DNA from: Capitulum mitella
Taxonomy: Eukaryota > Arthropoda > Thecostraca > Pollicipedomorpha > Pollicipedidae
Assembly: GCA_030062745.1 (NCBI GenBank)
Contig: CP099839.1
Coordinates: 19,654,733 to 19,718,732, forward strand
Direction: 5' to 3'
Length of the DNA: 64,000 bases
A program made the position numbers and the translations under genes. Of the stretch, positions 59,481-64,000 are shown piece by piece. The first letter of the stretch is position 1. The number at the start of each line of letters is the position of its first letter. Below the pieces are notes generated by a model that saw nothing but the letters and a program-made list of their open reading frames with translations, searched no databases and was not told the origin of the DNA.

Positions 59481-60990
59481 CCAAGGTCCGAATGCAGTGC
59501 GCTGTTAAATCTCGCTCATGATGCTGAATGGAAGATCTCTGTCTGGCTGTATTCATGACTTTTCTCGATTTAACTTTCTTTGTCCCTCGCCATAGGGTAT
59601 CCAGTATAATTTTTGCCAACCGCCAGCGCTCCGTGAGCCGACGCTCTCCAAGAATTTCACGCTTAGCGATTCCCGTTAATGTCAGTCCTGTTCAGTTTTA
59701 TAGCATCTCTTTGGTTTAAATGCCCACGGGCAGCCAATCGCCAGGGGTACTAGGGGCGACAAACCCTTGATCAGAGGACACACGCTGCCATTTCCGTCGA
59801 CCTGACTACGATTTTGTTTGGATGTGCAACTTTGATTGTAAAACGCTTGGTACTATAGGAAGGGAACCACTCACGTGTCGGACCTGAAACTCAACCGACA
59901 CCCTTCCAGCGAACCCAGCATTATGACGCCAGATCGAGCCAGTTATGGTAAATTATCAGGATACTGGACGTCTCTAACGTCGGCCAAAAAAGCCTTACTT
60001 AACGCCCGAATGTAGTACGTCTATCTCCAGCGACCTGCTGTAGATGGAAATTCATTTGATGCCAGAGCAATGTGATCAACTCAACCTATACGTTTGCTGA
60101 GACGTAAACTGGCAATACGGACCTGAATGAGCTTGCAATCATCCGTTCATGAAAGCGTTGGTCTAAAGTGAATCAAAGTTTTCGACCTCCGGGCTCAGGC
60201 ACAGGTGAGACAGCGAAACAATGCCTGCACTGAAATAGCCTGACGCGATCTGAACACGCCATGTCAGTGCACGCTCCGACAATCCTGCTGCCTTGGATCA
60301 CAAAGTAAATTGTCTGCCTACGGAACTGTGAAAAATAAAAGGAAAACTGGGTCCGATACGTGACCGAATCGTCCAGTCGCAACAATTTCCTGAAGATTAT
60401 ACTGCCCGTCCCAGAAAGCCTCAACCAACAGCGTGTGTTGGTTGAGCCTTTCACCCATTTCATTGGCTGAGCCAAATCACACCCCACTCTGAAATCACAA
60501 CAGTGTGTGGTGTGATTTCACGCTATTCAACGAGCCACGGTATGACTTTCAGAGTGATTGGAGCTGCGTCGTGACGCGTTCCAGAGGGCAGTTTTACCGT
60601 CGATGGCTACAGCTGTGGCGGGGCATCTGAACAATATGATCCGAATCGAAGTCAGATGTCCACCTGGCCGTCTGCTCCGTTCTACGTCGCCGGGTTCCGT
60701 CGGTCTTCTCGCGGGCGCCATCTGTCGAATAATCTAAGCGTCGTGCATCGCGAATCTTGCCAAATCTTGGAGACACCTGACCAGTATGAACCTGATTGGA
60801 CATCGATGCCACCTGAACCGTTGGCTTAGTTTCAAGACCGACCTAAATCCACAAATCAAAGGTTGCGACAACAATTTAGGAAAGTTCAAGCAGCACGGGC
60901 CAGAAATCTTGCCGCGTCGAGGCATCGGACAGTAAGAAACGAATCAAAATCCGATACCAGCCTCATCGTCAGCCCAGCTCGAAGCCCGAC
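59481..60990. other. Unassigned stretch with small hairpins
   Basis: Short inverted repeats occur at about 60420-60447 (CTCAACCAACA / TGTTGGTTGAG) and 60462-60520 (AAATCACACC / GGTGTGATTT). No gene is recognised. Confidence 0.35.
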
Positions 60991-61390
60991 CTTACGACAT
61001 CAGTTAGTTATCGTGATACAACTTAGAATAACTTCAACGGCGCAGAAACAACTCTTGTCTCGGAGAGCATCTGAGAAACCTGAACTGCATCAGAGTTACA
61101 TTAGCTCTGCTTAAGGCCAACACGAAGGCATCTTTTACTTACCATTTAGTTTAGTTATTGTGATGAATCTCAAGACAATGTTAACACCGCGGAACCAAAG
61201 CTTGCCATGGAGAGCATTTCCAGCAATCTAAGCCAGCTCGAGACTAGCCTGAACATCAGCTCGAGTGCGACCTATGGATATCTTAGTACCGTGACAAAAC
61301 CTAAAAATAATTTAACCAGCGCCGACCATAATTTTTGTCTCAACGGGATATCTAAGCAATGTAACTCGAACCCGGTATCAGCCTAACTGC
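60990..61390. repeat. Degenerate ~135-150-bp tandem repeat
   Basis: Landmarks TTAGTTATCGTGATAC (61004), TTAGTTATTGTGATG (61149) and ATCTTAGTACCGTGAC (61280) are each followed by AACTTxxAATAA / GTTAACAC / TTTAACCAGCG-type sequence and by AACTCTTGTCTCGGAGAG or its variants. Copies are strongly diverged. Confidence 0.4.
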
Positions 61391-61399
61391 CATCGCGAC

Positions 61400-62268
61400 T
61401 TTCAGACCGAACTGAACCCCCCGATGGGGCACCACCTTTCCGTGGTGGGGGGATTGTGTGCTCCAGTGATCCGGCGGGCGGTCGGGGTTGCTCGTGGAGC
61501 TCCCCTTCCGGCCAAAGGGGAGGAGCCAGACGAAGAGTGCCTCACCGACGGGCACTGGCTTTGGTCAGTGTAGGGGAGCAGCGCCCCTCGGTCCCCAGCT
61601 TCTCCCGCAGGAACACCACTGTTGGTGTGGAGTGTGGCGACCCCCCGGGTCCCAGCCAAGGAATTCCTCTGACCGTTATCGATCCTAGCGTCCCCTGCCC
61701 ACGCCGACCCTGGTTGTCCTATATCCGGACCTTTTGTTCACCTCACCTCTGGTAGCAAGCAGCTCAGCTGCCTCTGACTGCTCAGGTCTAGCAACCCTGC
61801 CAGTCCGCCAGCTCTCGGTTTTATCGGAGTAGCCGCGCTCCCTCGGCCCGTCCCCCGGGTTGACGGAGCCCTGGAAGTTGAGGCCCCTCGCCGCACGGTG
61901 CTAGTCGTGGCGGGGGGCCAACGCGCCTCTTTGGTCCTAATATCCCGGAGGGGCGGGCGGGTCCGTATTGGCCCATGCGGACCAAGTGGCTGGTCGCCTC
62001 GGGTCGTCGAACCCGGCTTGGCTCGGGTTCGTTCGGCCCGGCCGGCCGGGGTCAAGGGGCGGGCGGCGCTGGAACCCGGTTTAGACGGGGAGGGGTCTCG
62101 CCGGTTGCACCTGGCCGGGCAGAAGGCGCCGCCTGTCCCGTATAGCACCGGGGAAGCCCTGGCGTCCCACGTCCCGTTTTTTGTGGGGCCGGGCGTCCCC
62201 AGTTGGGCTCCGAGGTGGGTGGGGAGCCCTGGTGCCGAAACCAGAAAACATCACTCATGGAAAACCCA
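61400..62268 (+). other. GC-rich block, possible 5' region of the retrotransposon
   Basis: This compact GC-rich block (hairpin GCACCACCTTTCC / GGTGGGGGG near 61427) precedes a truncated family 1 element and then retrotransposon coding sequence. Frames on both strands are open but unrecognised. It may be the 5' UTR or ORF1 region of the non-LTR element, based on position only. Confidence 0.3.
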
Positions 62269-62269
62269 G

Positions 62270-62946
62270 TCTATTTATTTGCAAAATATGCTACTTTTTC
62301 AAGCTTTTTAAGAGTCTGTTTATTTGCAAAATATGCTACTTTTTCAAACTTTTTGAGGTCCCTGGTATTACTTATGTCTGTGCAAGCCAATTCTGCCATT
62401 TTTTACCCATTCTGAGTAATTCATCGTCGATTTTGACAGTGGTACATTTTGGCTCACTACAGTTATTCGTGACCTGGCCTCAGGTCAATAGCTGGAAGTC
62501 ATTGATACTTTGCCCAATGACGTTAACTAGACGTCTGCTTCACTCCACACTAAAAATTGTTTTGAAATATTCCGTCAATTTCCAAAAAAACGGCGACATG
62601 TGTTAAAAATGGGCTTGACCTTAAGTCAATGACCTGGAAAACTCCGAAAAATCTGAGATAGCGGATTTGTTGCATCTATCACGATCACTAACCCCTGAGA
62701 GTATGATTGAGATATCTTGTTTAGCGAAAAAGTTCGAGGGCACTAAACTTTTTTGGGCATAGGTTCGTTTGACCTGACTTAGGTCAGGCACCGGACCTAA
62801 CCTGAGGTCAAAATTTTGACACGAGATGTAAAATGATGGAGCAAAAGGTACACGAAGTTTCGTGGCTCTGTGTTTGTTGGTTCTCTTGCAATCCCAGAAA
62901 AACCTCAGGGGGGGGGGCAGTCACCTGCCCCCTAGTCGGGGACGGG
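62270..62946 (-). mobile_element. TTAA element family 1, copy 4 (inverted, truncated)
   Basis: On the minus strand it begins after TTAA (62950-62947) with CCCGTCCCCGAC and a subterminal hairpin (GGGGGCAG, GTGA, CTGCCCCC). It follows the other copies for about 680 bp, then stops near 62270. A ~44-bp segment (TTTATTTGCAAAATATGCTA) is directly repeated at the broken end (62272-62361). Confidence 0.8.
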
Positions 62947-62950
62947 TTAA

Positions 62951-64000
62951 TGCTCACCGTGCTATTTGGGGTTGTGACAACATCGACACACGTGGTCGAC
63001 TTTTAGAACGCTTGTTGAACGACAAATTTCTGTGCCTTTTAAGCACTGGAGCCAAAACACATTTTACTTTGCCTACCGGACAAACATCGGCTCTAGACCT
63101 GAGCATCTGTAGCCCACAGGTGATGCAGTACTTTATGTTGTCGGTGGATGACGACCCACGCGGAAGCGATCACTTGCCAGTATGGCTGCACTATAAGGAC
63201 GGTGCCGTGCTTGGCTCAAGGCCACCACGGTGGTTGCTTTGACATGCTGACTGGGGCCAGTTTGAGGCACAGGTTGAATTAGCCGTGCGTTGGCGTCAGC
63301 CGGAGGAGCGGCCGATGTCGGTGGACGAATTTACCGAGATGATCGTGCAGTCAGCCGGACAAAGCATCCCCAAAACATCTGGTGCTCCCCGCCGCCCACC
63401 AGTGCCATGGTAGACGAAGGTGTGTAGAGACGCCATTCGTACACGCAGGCGAGCTTACAGGGCATTCGATCGTTGTAGTACACTTGATAACCTGGTCGCT
63501 TTTAGACAAGCGAGGGCCTCGGCACGTCGTGTTATCTTGGAGGCGAAACGGCAGTCATGGCGAGAGTATGTGGGCGGCCTGAACCGCTCCACCCGCACTT
63601 CGGAGGTCTGGGACCGCATCAAGAGGATAGCGGGCCGACACTGCTCTACGCCGCTGCCCGTGCTGCGCGTGCACGGCCATGACGTGTTTCACCCTGCTGA
63701 AGTTGCCAACGAGATCGGCCGCGCCCTCGCAGAGCGCTGCCGGGGTGGCGGCGCCGATCCTGAGTCTGTGCGCCACAAAACTCGCTGTGAGCGGTCGCCA
63801 GTAAACTTTTATACCTCTGAGCGGCACTCGTATAACGAAGCGTTCACAATGGCTGAACTCAGGTCAGCAATATCGTCTCTGCGCAGTGTGTCGGAGGGCC
63901 CAGACGAAGTGCATAACGATATGCTTCGACACCTTCCACATTGCGCGGTTGAGACATTGCTGACTATGTTCAACGCCATTTGGACCAATGGCGAGTTCCC
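62951..64000 (+). pseudogene. Non-LTR retrotransposon (Jockey/CR1-like) endonuclease-RT fragment
   Basis: The frame starts in the endonuclease domain (NAHRAIWGCDNIDTRGRLLE, then SALDLSICSP and GSDHLPVWL) and continues through the linker (IRTRRRAYRAFDRCSTLDNL, RVILEAKRQSWREYVGGLN, VWDRIKRIAG) into the start of the reverse transcriptase (LRSVSEGPDEVHNDMLRHLP, then FNAIWTNGEFP). It runs off the window. Two in-frame stops, TGA at 63240-63242 and TAG at 63411-63413, replace what is probably Trp at the second site. The 5' end is cut exactly at the TTAA of the family 1 element. The copy cannot make a functional protein. Confidence 0.85.

Overview
The window is eukaryotic, and the intron-bearing SOUL-family gene, the transposon mix and the compositional patchwork suggest an arthropod, perhaps a crustacean. 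The taxon is inferred, not shown. Most of the 64 kb is intergenic or intronic DNA built from transposon relics, TTAA-bounded elements, minisatellites and (TA)n microsatellites. GC-rich, CpG-dense islands mark likely gene starts. Most open frames in the GC-rich parts are shadows.

Two host genes can be supported, both on the minus strand. The clearest is a complete six-exon gene for a secreted SOUL/HEBP2-type haem-binding protein (54348 down to 47803). All splice sites and phases agree, giving 218 residues from signal peptide to the family's C-terminal motif. The second starts in the CpG island near 7.3 kb: it has a TATA box, a Kozak ATG, a short first exon and a 1.28 kb proline/serine-rich second exon ending at a GTAAGT donor at 4707. 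Its 3' exons were not found and its function is unknown. A third candidate first exon lies at 37.0 kb.

Mobile DNA: (i) a nearly intact pogo/Tigger element (28213-31118) with TIRs, TA flanks, DDE transposase and PHD finger, broken by one frameshift at a T8 run. (ii) Several copies of about 1.2-kb elements flanked by TTAA, with CCC-starting termini and subterminal G/C hairpins; at least three sequence families share this layout and size (1187-1211 bp). (iii) Decayed copies of two uncharacterised repeated gene families (25.8-27.8 kb minus; about 37.8-40.1 kb plus), the second split by a TTAA element. (iv) A Tc1/mariner pseudogene (about 43.2-44.06 kb). (v) A non-LTR retrotransposon at the right edge with two in-frame stops, and an endonuclease fragment at 14.4-14.6 kb. 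(vi) A Penelope-like terminal fragment near 41.5 kb with paired hammerhead-like motifs. (vii) A 126-nt-arm palindrome at 44.6-44.8 kb.

Tandem DNA: a 29-bp minisatellite (52.07-52.73 kb) lies directly at the SOUL exon 4 splice donor and its unit is the exon/intron junction itself. There is a 33-bp array at 9.0-9.4 kb, a 25-bp array at 8.4-8.66 kb, and four diverged 20-21-bp arrays (1.1-2.15, 21.5-22.6, 36.0-36.2, 56.1-57.5 kb). AGGTCA-type motifs (nuclear-receptor half-sites) are conspicuous throughout the TTAA elements and the 44-47 kb repeats.
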